A stretch of DNA of 64,000 nucleotides, from the NCBI GenBank assembly GCA_016711875.1, contig JADJSD010000023.1:1-64000 (forward strand), read 5' to 3'. Of the stretch, positions 53,928 through 63,640 are shown in pieces. The notes under the pieces are model-generated. The model made no database searches and was not told where the DNA came from. It worked only from the letters and a program-made list of their open reading frames with translations. The position numbers and the translations under genes are program-made. The DNA is from Betaproteobacteria bacterium. Lineage in GTDB: Bacteria > Pseudomonadota > Gammaproteobacteria > Burkholderiales > Usitatibacteraceae. Numbering within the stretch: position 1 is the first letter of the stretch; every line of letters begins with the position of its first letter.

Positions 53928-56309
53928 ATGAAGACCCGTTGGAACCGGGCGGCGATCCTCGCCGCGCTGGTGGCGTCGGCCATGCCCGTCGTCACTCAGG
54001 CCCAGACCACCACCTACAGCGCGGAAGTCAGGCGCACCTCGTTCGGCATCGCCCACGTGAAGGCCGCCGACTACGGCAGCATCGGCTACGGCGTCGGCTA
54101 CGCCTTCTCGCAGGACAACTTCTGCATGATCGCCGACGAGTTCGTCACCGTCCGCGGCGAGCGCTCGCGCCATTTCGGCGAGTCGGGAACGACGCCCTAC
54201 GGCCGCAACAACCTCATCTCCGACTACTACTACACGCTCTACAACGCCGACCCGGCGCCGCTGCGCGCGGGCCTCGCGAGCATGAGCCCCGAGCTGCAGG
54301 CCGCGTTCCGCGGCTGGGCGGCCGGCTACAACCGTTACCTGCGCGACACCGGGGCGGCCAACCTGCCGGCGGCCTGCGCGGGCGCGGCCTGGGTGCGCCC
54401 GATCGACGAGGTCGACATGATGCGGCTCGTGCGCCGCTACCTGCTCGAGGCCTCGACCAACAACTTCATGGAAGGCATGGTGGCCGCGAAGCCGCCGTCC
54501 GCCACCGCCGCCGCGGCGTTCAAGTCCGGCGAGCAGCTCGGGCCGCGATCCGACGCCGGCATCCCCGGGTTCGACCAGGAATACTGGCGCACCTTCCGCA
54601 GCCAGCTCGGCAGCAACGCCGTGGGGCTCGGCTCCGAGGCGACCGACAATGGCCGCGGGATGCTCCTGGGCAACCCGCACTTCCCGTGGAGCGGGACGCT
54701 GCGCTTCTACCAGTTCCACGTGACCATCCCCGACGAGATCGACGTCATGGGCGGCGCACTCTCGGGCTTCCCGCTCATCAACATCGGCTTCAACAAGGAC
54801 GTCGCCTGGAGCCATACCAACGACACGCCCAACTGGCACTTCACGCTCTACCAGCTGAAGCTCGACCCGTCGAACCCGACGAAGTACGTGTACGACGGCC
54901 AGACGCGCGACATGACGACGAAGACCGTGAGCGTCCAGGTGAAAAATGCCGACGGCACGCTCACGACCAAGTCGAACACGTTCTACCTCACGCACTTCGG
55001 CCCGGTGATGACCAGCACGTCCCTGCCGATCCCGTGGACGCGCACGAACGCCTACGCGATGCGCGAGGTGAACCTCGACAACTGGCGCCTCGGCGACCAG
55101 TGGCGCGCCATCAACAAGGCGAAGAGCACGGGCGAGATCAAGCAGGCCCTGCAGTCGATCGTCGGCATTCCCTGGGTCAACACGACCGCCACCGACAAGG
55201 ACGGCAACGCCTTCTACGGCGACATCAGCACCACGCCCAACCTGCCGCGCGAGAAGCAGTCGCTCTGCACGCCGGACGTGACCTTCGCCGTGGTCTTCTC
55301 GCTGAACGGCCCGCCCGTGCTCGACGGCTCCCGGTCCTTCTGCGAATGGGACGAGGATGGCGCCGCGCCCCAGCCCGGCCTCATGCCGGGTGGCAACGCG
55401 CCGTTCCTGGAGCGCCGCGACTTCGTCCAGAACTCGAACGACAGCTACTGGCTCGCCAACCCGGCCGTCGACCTGTATCGCTGGAGCATCCCGGCCAGCA
55501 TGGGACTGGTCCCCGGCCAGCAGAACATGCGCACGCGCATCGGCATCACGCAGGCGCAGGCGCGGCTCGCGGGCACCGACGGCCTTGCCGGAAACAAGTT
55601 CACGCTCGCGAACCTGCAGCAGCTCGCTCTCTCGAACCGCAGCTACACGGCCGACCTGTTCATGGCGGACGTGGCGGCCCTTTGCGCCCTGCCGGCCGCC
55701 TCGGCCGTGCAGGCCGAGTGCGGCGTGCTGTCGGCGTGGGACCGCAAGTACGACCTCACCAGCCGCGGCGCGCACCTCTTCCGCGAGTTCTTCAACACCG
55801 CGCGCAACATCGCGAACGTGTACCAGGTGCCCTTCAACTACCTCGACCCGGTGAACACGCCTCGCGGCTTCGCGGTCTCCAACGCGACGGTCGCCACCGC
55901 GCTCGTCGCCGCGCTGAAGGGGGCGGGGGATCGCATCCGCGGCGCGGGGCTCGCCATCGACGCGCCGCTCGGTGCGGTGCAGTTCACGCTGCGCGGCGCG
56001 ACGCCGGTGCCGATCCACGGCGGGGAGGGCGACTACCTCGGCATCTACAACAAGATCAGCACCACGCTCGTGCCGGGGCTGGGTTACGTCGTGACGACGG
56101 GCACCAGCTACATCCAGACCGTGCAGTTCACGGACGCGGGGCCGACCGCCCAGGCCTTCCTCGCGTACTCGCAGTCGACCAATCCGGCCTCGCCGAATTT
56201 CGCCGACCAGACGGCGCGTTACGCCGCCAAGCAGTGGATCACGCTGCCCTTCACCGAGGCGGCCATCACGGCCGACCCGGGCTACCGAACGACCACGATC
56301 CGCGAATAG
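53928..56309 (+). CDS. secreted penicillin acylase-family Ntn hydrolase
   Basis: Exported amidase precursor of 793 residues. The signal peptide (RAAILAALVASAMPVVTQAQ) is followed by the alpha-chain with RRTSFGIAHVKAADYGSIGY. Autocatalytic cleavage should expose Ser229 in SQLGSNAVGLGS as the N-terminal nucleophile of the beta-chain. Oxyanion and substrate features follow, such as MLLGNPHFPW, then FNKDVAWSHTNDTPNWHF. Relatives cleave penicillins, acyl-homoserine lactones or other N-acyl amides. The lipid-rich neighbourhood favours long-chain amides or lactones, but this is inference. It has a GGAGGAG ribosome-binding site. Confidence 0.93.
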   Translation: MKTRWNRAAILAALVASAMPVVTQAQTTTYSAEVRRTSFGIAHVKAADYGSIGYGVGYAFSQDNFCMIADEFVTVRGERSRHFGESGTTPYGRNNLISDYYYTLYNADPAPLRAGLASMSPELQAAFRGWAAGYNRYLRDTGAANLPAACAGAAWVRPIDEVDMMRLVRRYLLEASTNNFMEGMVAAKPPSATAAAAFKSGEQLGPRSDAGIPGFDQEYWRTFRSQLGSNAVGLGSEATDNGRGMLLGNPHFPWSGTLRFYQFHVTIPDEIDVMGGALSGFPLINIGFNKDVAWSHTNDTPNWHFTLYQLKLDPSNPTKYVYDGQTRDMTTKTVSVQVKNADGTLTTKSNTFYLTHFGPVMTSTSLPIPWTRTNAYAMREVNLDNWRLGDQWRAINKAKSTGEIKQALQSIVGIPWVNTTATDKDGNAFYGDISTTPNLPREKQSLCTPDVTFAVVFSLNGPPVLDGSRSFCEWDEDGAAPQPGLMPGGNAPFLERRDFVQNSNDSYWLANPAVDLYRWSIPASMGLVPGQQNMRTRIGITQAQARLAGTDGLAGNKFTLANLQQLALSNRSYTADLFMADVAALCALPAASAVQAECGVLSAWDRKYDLTSRGAHLFREFFNTARNIANVYQVPFNYLDPVNTPRGFAVSNATVATALVAALKGAGDRIRGAGLAIDAPLGAVQFTLRGATPVPIHGGEGDYLGIYNKISTTLVPGLGYVVTTGTSYIQTVQFTDAGPTAQAFLAYSQSTNPASPNFADQTARYAAKQWITLPFTEAAITADPGYRTTTIRE

Positions 56310-56335
56310 GCGCGACGCCTGTCGCGTTCACGCGT

Positions 56336-56360
56336 ACCCCCCGGGGAACCCCGGGGGTTT
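56336..56360 (+). terminator. hairpin after the acylase gene
   Basis: ACCCCCCGGGG followed by AA and CCCCGGGGGT forms a GC-rich stem ending in TTTA, 27 nt after the stop codon. The T-run is short, so it is a moderate terminator candidate. A 114-nt gap with no feature recognised follows before the DUF1302 gene. Confidence 0.6.
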
Positions 56361-56474
56361 ACGCTGCACCGCCGCATTGTCTTTTCCCCCCTGATTCACG
56401 ACAATAGCCGACGAAGTTCCGCCCTCTGGAAAAGAGGGTGCGCACACAACGACACCACCAGGAGAAACGGCCCC

Positions 56475-58406
56475 ATGACCCCCGCCTTCCGACCCACGCT
56501 GAAGCCCCTCGCGATCGCGCTTGCCCTGGCGTCGGCGGGCCCCGCTTTCGCCTTCCAGTTCGGTTACGACAACGGCATCACGGGTAGCCTGGACACGACC
56601 CTGTCCTACGGCATCTCCGTGCGCGCCGGTTCGCGCGAATCGAACCTCATCGGCATCGCGAACGGGGGTACGTCCCGCTCCGTCAACGAGGACGACGGCA
56701 ACCTCAACTACGAGCGCAACAAGGCCTTCGCGAACCTCGTCAAGGCCACGAGCGATCTCGAGCTCAAGTACGGCAAGTTCGGCTTCTTCGGCCGGGGCAC
56801 CGCGTACTACGACTTCGAGAACGCCAACAACGACAAGCTCGGGCCCACGGCCAAGGACCGGGTCGGCAAGGATCTCCAGGGCCTCGACGGGTTCGTCTTC
56901 GGCGCTTTCGATCCCTTCGGCAAGAACCTGCGCGTGCGCGCGGGCCGCCAGGTGATCAGCTGGGGCGAGAGCACCTTCATCCCGAACGGCATCAACGTGA
57001 TCAACCCGGTCGACCTCTCGAAGCTGCGCATTCCCGGCTCCGAGATCAAGGAAGCCTTCCTGCCGACCACGGGCCTGTGGGCCAACCAGGAGCTCACCAA
57101 GAACGCGAGCCTCGAAGGCTTCTACCTCACGAACCACGACAAGATCCGCATCGACCCGCGCGGCACGTACTTCTCGAACAACGACTTCGCCTCGGACGAC
57201 TCGGATCGCGTGATCCTCTCCTTCGGCCGCCGTCGCGACCAGAACTCGCCGCCGTCCAACCCCGTCCCGCCGGTCGTGCCGACCCTCGGCGGCGCCGCCG
57301 CCGCTCTCTATGGTCCGTACGACCCGGCCGCTTCGGTCTGGGCTCCGCGCGCGGCCGACCGCAGCCCCAGCGACAACGGGCAGTGGGGTCTCGCGCTGCG
57401 CTACCTCGCGACGGAACTCAACAACACCGAGTTCGGCGTCTACTACATGAACTACCACAGCCGGATCCCGCTCTTTTCCGGCATCAAGGGCACGCCCACG
57501 TCCGTGCTGACCGGCGGCCCGCTCATCGCCCCGATCTGCGCCCAGGCCGCGCTGCGCTCGCTTTGCCACACGGGCACGGCGACGTACTTCGCGGAATTCC
57601 CGGAGGACATCCGCCTCACCGGCTTCAGCTTCAACACGCAGGGCCCGCTGGGGATCGCGCTGCAGGGCGAGTACTCGTACCGCTCCAACCTGCCGCTGCA
57701 GTACACGACGCCGGAACTGCTGCTCGCGGCCCTGGGCCTGCCGAACACGATCACCGGCTTCACGCAGATTCCCGGTGCGCCCGCGGGCGCGACGGCAGCT
57801 GCGCTGGTGCCGGACGGCTCCTATATCCAGGGCTACAAGCGCGTGAAGGCGAGCCAGTTCCAGATGACCGGCACTAAGAGCCAGCCGAGCGTCCTGGGCG
57901 CCGAGCAGCTCGTCGTGGTCGGCGAGGCCGGCTACACGTACTTCCACGGCCTGCCGAAGGACGTGAAGTTCAACGGCCCGGCCAACTTCCTGCCGGTGAC
58001 GGCCTTCGGCGCCACGCTCTCTTCCGCCTTCTCGGTGCAGGAGACGGGCTTCGTCACGACGTCGTCCTGGGGATACCGCCTGCTAGGGCGCCTCGAGTAC
58101 AACAACGCGCTCCTGGGCGGCAACCTGTCACCGCGCCTCGCCTGGTCGCACGACGTGAAGGGCACCAGCCCCACCTTCAACGAGGGCGTGAAGTCCGCCT
58201 CGCTGGGCCTCGCCTGGGACTACCAGCGCAAGTGGCTCGTCGACATGCAGTACACGGCCTACATGGGCGGGCGCAATTACTGCGGCACGGATGCGCCGCC
58301 CGCCGGCAGCAGCGTGACGCCGGGCCAGAGCGCCAGCTACTGCTCGGGCGCCAACCCGCTCAAGGACCGCGACTTCTACTCGCTGAGCGTCAGCTACTCG
58401 TTCTAG
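56475..58406 (+). CDS. DUF1302 outer-membrane protein
   Basis: Exported protein of 643 residues with signal peptide ending PAFA. FQFGYDNGITGSLDTTLSYG and VRAGRQVISWGESTFIPNGI are family hallmarks. The rest alternates strand and turn as in a porin-like barrel and ends SLSVSYSF with terminal Phe. DUF1302 genes are regularly found with DUF1329, YCF48-like and RND genes, all present here in order, so an envelope transport system for a hydrophobic compound is likely. Two cysteines lie in a loop (ICAQ, LCHT), and two more near the end (YCGT, YCSG). Confidence 0.92.
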   Translation: MTPAFRPTLKPLAIALALASAGPAFAFQFGYDNGITGSLDTTLSYGISVRAGSRESNLIGIANGGTSRSVNEDDGNLNYERNKAFANLVKATSDLELKYGKFGFFGRGTAYYDFENANNDKLGPTAKDRVGKDLQGLDGFVFGAFDPFGKNLRVRAGRQVISWGESTFIPNGINVINPVDLSKLRIPGSEIKEAFLPTTGLWANQELTKNASLEGFYLTNHDKIRIDPRGTYFSNNDFASDDSDRVILSFGRRRDQNSPPSNPVPPVVPTLGGAAAALYGPYDPAASVWAPRAADRSPSDNGQWGLALRYLATELNNTEFGVYYMNYHSRIPLFSGIKGTPTSVLTGGPLIAPICAQAALRSLCHTGTATYFAEFPEDIRLTGFSFNTQGPLGIALQGEYSYRSNLPLQYTTPELLLAALGLPNTITGFTQIPGAPAGATAAALVPDGSYIQGYKRVKASQFQMTGTKSQPSVLGAEQLVVVGEAGYTYFHGLPKDVKFNGPANFLPVTAFGATLSSAFSVQETGFVTTSSWGYRLLGRLEYNNALLGGNLSPRLAWSHDVKGTSPTFNEGVKSASLGLAWDYQRKWLVDMQYTAYMGGRNYCGTDAPPAGSSVTPGQSASYCSGANPLKDRDFYSLSVSYSF

Positions 58407-58474
58407 CGGACTGGCGGGGCCCCGAGCCCCGCCGCCCCCGCGCGCACAAACCAATAACGGAGGAGGAGAACCCC

Positions 58475-59839
58475 ATGTACGCCCACAAGACAAAAGCCTT
58501 GGCCCTGTTCATCGCGGGGGCCGCGTTCGCGCTGCCGGTGGCCGCCGAACTGTCGGCCGCCGATCTCGCGAAGCTCGGCACGACGCTCACCCCCATCGGC
58601 GCGGAGAAGGCCGGCAACGCCGCCGGCACCATCCCGGCCTGGGACGGCGGGATCACCAAGCCGGTGGCCGGGTTCAAGCCCGGCGGGCAGTATCCCGATC
58701 CGTTCCCCAGCGACAAGCCGCTCTTCACCATCGACGCCAAGAGCGTGGACAAGTACAAGGACCAGCTCACGGCCGGCCAGATGGCCATGCTCAAGAAGTA
58801 TCCCGACTACAAGATGATCGTGTTCCCGACGCGGCGCACGGCGGCGTTCCCGGCCTGCCATTACACCGAGACGAAGGAATGCGCGGCCAAGGCGAAGCTG
58901 GCGCCCGGGGGCAACGGCGTCGTCGGCTGCACGGGCGGAATCCCCTTCCCCATCCCGAAGGACGGCAACGAGGCCATCTGGAACGCCACGCTGCGCTACA
59001 AGGGCGACACGTTCGCGCAGAACTGGGCCCAGGCCGCCGTCACCCGCACGGGCGACTACGCGATCGTCAAGTTCGAGTACGAATACGACAACCAGTACGG
59101 CAACTGCAGCAAGGCGGTGAAGGACCGGGAGCCCAACAAGATCCTCAACTACCTGCAGGTGACGACGGCGCCGGCGCGGCTCGCGGGCCAGATCCTGCTG
59201 GTGCACGAGACGGTGGACCAGGCGAAGGAACCGCGTTCGGCCTGGACCTACAACCCCGGCCAGCGCCGCGTGCGCCTCGCCCCGAACGTCGCCTACGACA
59301 ACCCGGGAACGGCCGCCGACGGGTTGCGCACCAACGACGACTTCGGGATGTTCAACGGAGCGACGGACCGCTACAACTGGAAGCTCCTGGGCAAGAAGGA
59401 GATGTACATGCCGTACAACTCCTATCGCCTCACCGCGCCCAATCTCAAGTACGCGGACGTGCTCAAGGCCGGCCACATCAACCAGGACCTCGCGCGCTAC
59501 GAGCTGCGCCGGGTCTGGGTGGTGGAAGCCACGCTCAAGCCGGGGACGAGCCACATCTACGCCAAGCGCGTGTTCTTCCTCGACGAGGACAGCTGGGCCC
59601 CGCTCGCCAGCGACAAGTACGACGGCCGGGGCGAACTCTGGCGCTTCTCGGAGCAGCACAGCGAGAACTGGTACAACGTCCCGATGTTCTTCGGCACGAT
59701 CGAAGTGCACAACGACCTGCAGTCCGGCCGGTACATCGCGATGGGCCTGCGCAACGAGGAGACCAAGATCTACGAGGCGATCAAGCGCTCGGGCGCGGAC
59801 TACAACCCGAACAGCCTGCGCGGCCTCGGCAATCGCTAG
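58475..59839 (+). CDS. DUF1329 periplasmic protein (outer-membrane-lipoprotein-sorting fold)
   Basis: Protein of 454 residues with a signal peptide (LALFIAGAAFALPVAAELSA) and a strong GGAGGAG site. Motifs: KLGTTLTPIGAEKAGNAAGT, IPAWDGGITKP, YPDPFPSDKPLFTIDAK and the end NYNPNSLRGLGNR-like tail (YNPNSLRGLGNR). The fold is related to LolA/LolB-type lipid-binding half-barrels, so it may shuttle a hydrophobic ligand between the RND protein and DUF1302. It is 69 nt downstream of the DUF1302 gene. Confidence 0.92.
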   Translation: MYAHKTKALALFIAGAAFALPVAAELSAADLAKLGTTLTPIGAEKAGNAAGTIPAWDGGITKPVAGFKPGGQYPDPFPSDKPLFTIDAKSVDKYKDQLTAGQMAMLKKYPDYKMIVFPTRRTAAFPACHYTETKECAAKAKLAPGGNGVVGCTGGIPFPIPKDGNEAIWNATLRYKGDTFAQNWAQAAVTRTGDYAIVKFEYEYDNQYGNCSKAVKDREPNKILNYLQVTTAPARLAGQILLVHETVDQAKEPRSAWTYNPGQRRVRLAPNVAYDNPGTAADGLRTNDDFGMFNGATDRYNWKLLGKKEMYMPYNSYRLTAPNLKYADVLKAGHINQDLARYELRRVWVVEATLKPGTSHIYAKRVFFLDEDSWAPLASDKYDGRGELWRFSEQHSENWYNVPMFFGTIEVHNDLQSGRYIAMGLRNEETKIYEAIKRSGADYNPNSLRGLGNR

Positions 59840-59863
59840 CCCCGTCCCGGGATCGGGGCGGCC

Positions 59864-59912
59864 GGGGGCAGTTCCGGGCGGGTCGAACCGCCAGCCGGGA
59901 TTGCCCCCTTTT
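59864..59912 (+). terminator. intrinsic terminator inside the DUF1302-RND cluster
   Basis: Arms GGGGGCA and TGCCCCC are extended by an inner GC-rich stem (GCGGGT...ACCGC), then TTTT. It separates the DUF1302-DUF1329 pair from the YCF48-RND pair, which suggests higher expression of the first two genes. Confidence 0.75.
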
Positions 59913-59929
59913 CATTGGGGAGAGATGGC

Positions 59930-60904
59930 ATGAGCAGCCGATTCACGCTTGCCTGCGCGTTCGCCTGCGCGGGATTCGCGCTCGCGGCGGGCCCGGCGCC
60001 GGGGGCCGACCCCGCTCCGTCGTCGTCGGTCGCGCCTTTCGGGAAGGTGACGATGCAGCGGCTGATGATCGTCGATGCCACGCGCCGCGGCAGCCGCGTG
60101 GTCGCCGTGGGCGACCGCGGCTACATCGTGCTGTCGGACGACGAGGGCAAGACCTGGCGTCGCGCCAAGTCGCCGCCGGCGCCGCTGCTCACCGCGATCG
60201 AGATGATCGACGCGAAGACCGGCTGGGCCGTCGGGCACGATTCGGTCATCCTCGCCACGACGGACGGCGGCGAGAACTGGGTGCAGCAGTTCTCGGCGCC
60301 CAGCGAGCAGCGCCCGCTCCTCGACGTGCACTTCGTGGACAAGGACCGCGGGTTCGCGATCGGGGCCTACGGGGCGTTCTACGAGACCTCCGACGGCGGG
60401 AAGACATGGAACCCGCGCAAGGCGATCGAGGACGACAAGCACCTCAACGCGATGCTGGCCCTTGCCGACGGCCGCATCGTCGTGCTGGGCGAGGCCGGCA
60501 CGATCCTCCTGTCCTCCGATGCCGGCAAGACGTTCGCGCCGGTTCCCTCGCCGTACAAGGGCTCGCTCTTCGGCGGCGTCGTGGCCGAGGACGGCTCGCT
60601 CGTCGCCTTCGGCCTTCGCGGGCGCCTCTTCCGCACCCTGGATGCCGGCAAGACCTGGAAGCCCATCGACAACGCCTCCACGGCGACGCTCATGGGCGGC
60701 ACGCGCCTGCCGGATGGCACCCTCGTCGTGGCCGGTTCCGGGGGCACGGTCCTCGTCTCCCGCGACAACGGCCAGTCCTTCGGCCCGCTCGCGACCGGGG
60801 TGACCAAGGCCTACGCCAAGCCCCTGATGGGCGCGCCCAACACGATCCTGCTGTTCGGCGAGACCGGCGCGAGCGAAGTGCCGTTGCCCACGCACAAGAA
60901 ATAG
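59930..60904 (+). CDS. YCF48/BNR-repeat exported protein
   Basis: Protein of 324 residues with a signal peptide (SRFTLACAFACAGFALAAG). The body is a beta-propeller of repeated Asp-box units such as LSDDEGKTWRR, TTDGGENWVQ, TSDGGKTWNP, SSDAGKTFAP, TLDAGKTWKP and SRDNGQSFGP. The family is related to HCF136/YCF48, an assembly factor of photosystem II, but bacterial members next to RND genes have an unknown role. The start at 59930 follows GGGGAGAG. It lies 10 nt before the RND gene. Confidence 0.9.
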   Translation: MSSRFTLACAFACAGFALAAGPAPGADPAPSSSVAPFGKVTMQRLMIVDATRRGSRVVAVGDRGYIVLSDDEGKTWRRAKSPPAPLLTAIEMIDAKTGWAVGHDSVILATTDGGENWVQQFSAPSEQRPLLDVHFVDKDRGFAIGAYGAFYETSDGGKTWNPRKAIEDDKHLNAMLALADGRIVVLGEAGTILLSSDAGKTFAPVPSPYKGSLFGGVVAEDGSLVAFGLRGRLFRTLDAGKTWKPIDNASTATLMGGTRLPDGTLVVAGSGGTVLVSRDNGQSFGPLATGVTKAYAKPLMGAPNTILLFGETGASEVPLPTHKK

Positions 60905-60914
60905 GGACGGCGCC

Positions 60915-63257
60915 ATGAACCTCACCACGATCATCCAGGCCGTCTCGGCCTTCGTCTTCGGCAATCGCCGGGTCCTCCTCGTCGTCTTCGGCGTGCTCAC
61001 CGTGATCTTCGTGGCCTCGGCCTCGCGGCTCACCGTGGATGCCGGCTTCAACAAGATGGTGCCGCTCAAGCACCCCTACATGCAGGTCTACCGCGACTAC
61101 GAAAAGGTCTTCGGGGGCGCGAACCGCATCGCCGTGGCGATCGTCCAGAAGGACGGCGACATCTTCAACAAGGAGTACATGGCGAAGCTGAAGGGCATCA
61201 CGGACGACCTGTTCCTGCTGAACGGCGTCGACAGGCCGAGCGTCAAGTCGCTCTTCACGCCCAACACCCGCTTCATCGAGGTGATCGAGGAGGGCTTCGC
61301 CGGCGGCAACGTGATCCCCGCCACCTTCCAGGGCACGGACGCCGACCTGAAGCAGGTGCGCTCCAACGTGCAGAAGTCGAGCGAGATCGGCCGCACGGTG
61401 GCCACGGACTTCACCGGCGCCCTGGTGACCGCGGGCCTCCTGGAGATCGACCCCCAGACGGGCGAAAAGCTCAAGTACTTCGAGCTTTCCCAGAAGCTCG
61501 AGGAGATCCGGGCCAAGTACCAGAGCGACAAGCACACCGTCCACATCATCGGGTTCGCCAAGGCGGTGGGCGACATCCGGGAGGGCGCGCGCGGCGTGCT
61601 CACGTTCTTCGGCATCGCCTTCGCGATCACCGCCGCGCTCATGCTCTGGTTCGTGAAGGACCTGAAGCTCACGGCGGTGGCGCTCGTGGTGGCGATGATG
61701 CCGGTGCTCTGGCTCCTGGGCACCCTGCCGATCCTGGGCTACGGCATCGACCCGCTCTCGATTCTCGTGCCCTTCCTCATCTTCTCGATCGGCGTGTCGC
61801 ACGCGGTGCAGATGACCAAGACCTGGGAGCGGGAAGTGGTCGCGGGCACCGACAGCCTCACCGCCGCCAAGCGCTCGTTCGCGAGGCTCTTCATTCCCGG
61901 CACGCTCGCCCTCCTCACCAACGTGCTGGGCTTCGCGGTGATCATGCTCATCCCGATCGACATCGTGCGCGAGCTCGGCATCACGGCCTCGCTCGGCGTC
62001 GCCTGGATGATCGTGACCAACAAGATGCTGCTGCCGATCATGCTCTCGCACATCACGATCACGCGTTCGGCGGCCACGCAGGAGGCCTACCAGGAAAGCC
62101 GCGTGGAGCGCGTCTGGCGCGCGGCCTCGGGCGGCGTCGAGCGCGGGCGCGCCACCGTCATCGTGGCGATCTCGGGCGTGATCCTCGCCGTCGGCATCGT
62201 GGGCGCGCACAACCTCAAGGTGGGCGACTACGGCATCGGCGTCCCGGAGCTTCGCCCCGACTCGCGCTACAACGCGGACAACGCGAAGATCGTCGAGAAA
62301 TTCGCCATGGGCACCAACACGCTCGGCGTGGTGGCGCAGACGAAGGACGTGCAGGGCGCGTGCACGCAGTACGAGATCATGAGCGTGATCGAGCGCTTCG
62401 ACTGGTTCATGCAGAACGCGCCGGGCACCCAGTCGGTGATCTCGCTGCCGGGCCTCGCCAAGGGCGTGAACGCCGGCTTCAACGAGGGCAACCTCAAGTG
62501 GCGCCAGCTCCCGCGCGACCCGCAGGTGATGGCCCAGAGCGTGACACCCATCGACACCGCGACCGGGCTCCTCAACCCGGACTGCAGCGCCATGCAGGTG
62601 CTCGTCTTCACCACCGACCAGCAGGGCGAGACCATCGCCTCGCTCGTGGCGAACGTGAAGGACTTCGCGCAGGCCCACAACACGCCCAAGCTCGAGTTCA
62701 AGCTCGCCACCGGCAACGTGGGCGTGATGGCCGCCACGAACGAGGCGGTGGATTCGGCGCGCTGGGAGATGAACTTCGCCATCTTCGGCGCGCTCCTCGT
62801 GATGTGCATGATCACGTTCCGGTCCTTCCGCGCGACGCTGTGCATCCTCATCCCGCTCGCCCTCGTCTCGGTGCTGTGCGAGGCGCTCATGCCGATGCTC
62901 GGCATCGGCCTCAAGGTGTCGACGCTCCCGGTGATCGCGCTGGGCGTGGGCGTGGGCGTGGACTACGGCATCTACCTCTACGACCGCATCGAGGTGCACC
63001 TCGAGGAAGGCAAGAGCCTCGCCGACGCCTTCTTCGACGCCCTCAAGGAGCGCGGCACGGCGATGGTCTTCACCGCCGTCACGATGACCCTCGGGGTGGG
63101 CACCTGGGCCATGTCGGCGCTCAAGTTCCAGGCCGACATGGGCATTCTGCTCGCCTTCATGTTCTTCCTGAACATGCTGGGCGCGCTCTTCCTGCTGCCC
63201 GCCCTCGCGGCTTTCCTGCTGAAGCCGCACAAGGCGGCCGAGCAAGCGCGCCCTTGA
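60915..63257 (+). CDS. RND/MMPL-family transporter
   Basis: Inner-membrane protein of 780 residues with about twelve transmembrane segments in two halves: an N-terminal helix (LVVFGVLTVIFVASASRL), helix blocks at about residues 230-380 and 610-770, and two large periplasmic loops. GIDPLSILVPFLIFSIGVSH and VIALGVGVGVDYGIYLYDRI are the conserved TM4/TM10 signatures with an Asp in the second. It lacks a separate adaptor protein gene. With DUF1302 and DUF1329 it probably moves a lipid-like molecule across the envelope. Confidence 0.94.
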   Translation: MNLTTIIQAVSAFVFGNRRVLLVVFGVLTVIFVASASRLTVDAGFNKMVPLKHPYMQVYRDYEKVFGGANRIAVAIVQKDGDIFNKEYMAKLKGITDDLFLLNGVDRPSVKSLFTPNTRFIEVIEEGFAGGNVIPATFQGTDADLKQVRSNVQKSSEIGRTVATDFTGALVTAGLLEIDPQTGEKLKYFELSQKLEEIRAKYQSDKHTVHIIGFAKAVGDIREGARGVLTFFGIAFAITAALMLWFVKDLKLTAVALVVAMMPVLWLLGTLPILGYGIDPLSILVPFLIFSIGVSHAVQMTKTWEREVVAGTDSLTAAKRSFARLFIPGTLALLTNVLGFAVIMLIPIDIVRELGITASLGVAWMIVTNKMLLPIMLSHITITRSAATQEAYQESRVERVWRAASGGVERGRATVIVAISGVILAVGIVGAHNLKVGDYGIGVPELRPDSRYNADNAKIVEKFAMGTNTLGVVAQTKDVQGACTQYEIMSVIERFDWFMQNAPGTQSVISLPGLAKGVNAGFNEGNLKWRQLPRDPQVMAQSVTPIDTATGLLNPDCSAMQVLVFTTDQQGETIASLVANVKDFAQAHNTPKLEFKLATGNVGVMAATNEAVDSARWEMNFAIFGALLVMCMITFRSFRATLCILIPLALVSVLCEALMPMLGIGLKVSTLPVIALGVGVGVDYGIYLYDRIEVHLEEGKSLADAFFDALKERGTAMVFTAVTMTLGVGTWAMSALKFQADMGILLAFMFFLNMLGALFLLPALAAFLLKPHKAAEQARP

Positions 63258-63640
63258 ACGGCACCGCGAGGTTCTTCGTGATCGCGGGCGCACTGGTGCT
63301 CGCGGGCGGCGTCGCCCTGGGCGCGGTGAGCGCCCATGCCGCGAAGTCCGCACCCCACCCGGAGGCCGCGCGGCTCCTGCAGACGGCCGTCCAGTACCAG
63401 CTCGTTCACGGCCTCGGCCTCCTCGCGGTGGGAATCCTCGCGCGGGGCGCGGCCCCTTCGCGGCTCCTCGCGACTTCGGGGGCGCTGCTTCTCGCCGGCA
63501 TCGCCGCCTTCTGCGGCTCGCTCTACAGCCTGGCCTTCGCCGCGGTTTCGCTCGGCCTGCTGGCCCCGGTCGGCGGGGCGGCATTCATGGCCGGCTGGGT
63601 CGTACTTGCCTTGTGGGCGCTTCTCGAGCGCGGCGACTGA
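63254..63640 (+). CDS. DUF423 small membrane protein
   Basis: Protein of 128 residues with four predicted transmembrane segments. Seen: FFVIAGALVLAGGVALGAVS, HAAKSAPHPEAARLLQTAVQ, VQYQLVHGLGLLAVGIL and CGSLYSLAF. This is the DUF423/YgdD family pattern. It starts with TTG overlapping the RND stop (TTGA). No function is known. It converges with the regulator on the other strand. Confidence 0.88.
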   Translation: MNGTARFFVIAGALVLAGGVALGAVSAHAAKSAPHPEAARLLQTAVQYQLVHGLGLLAVGILARGAAPSRLLATSGALLLAGIAAFCGSLYSLAFAAVSLGLLAPVGGAAFMAGWVVLALWALLERGD

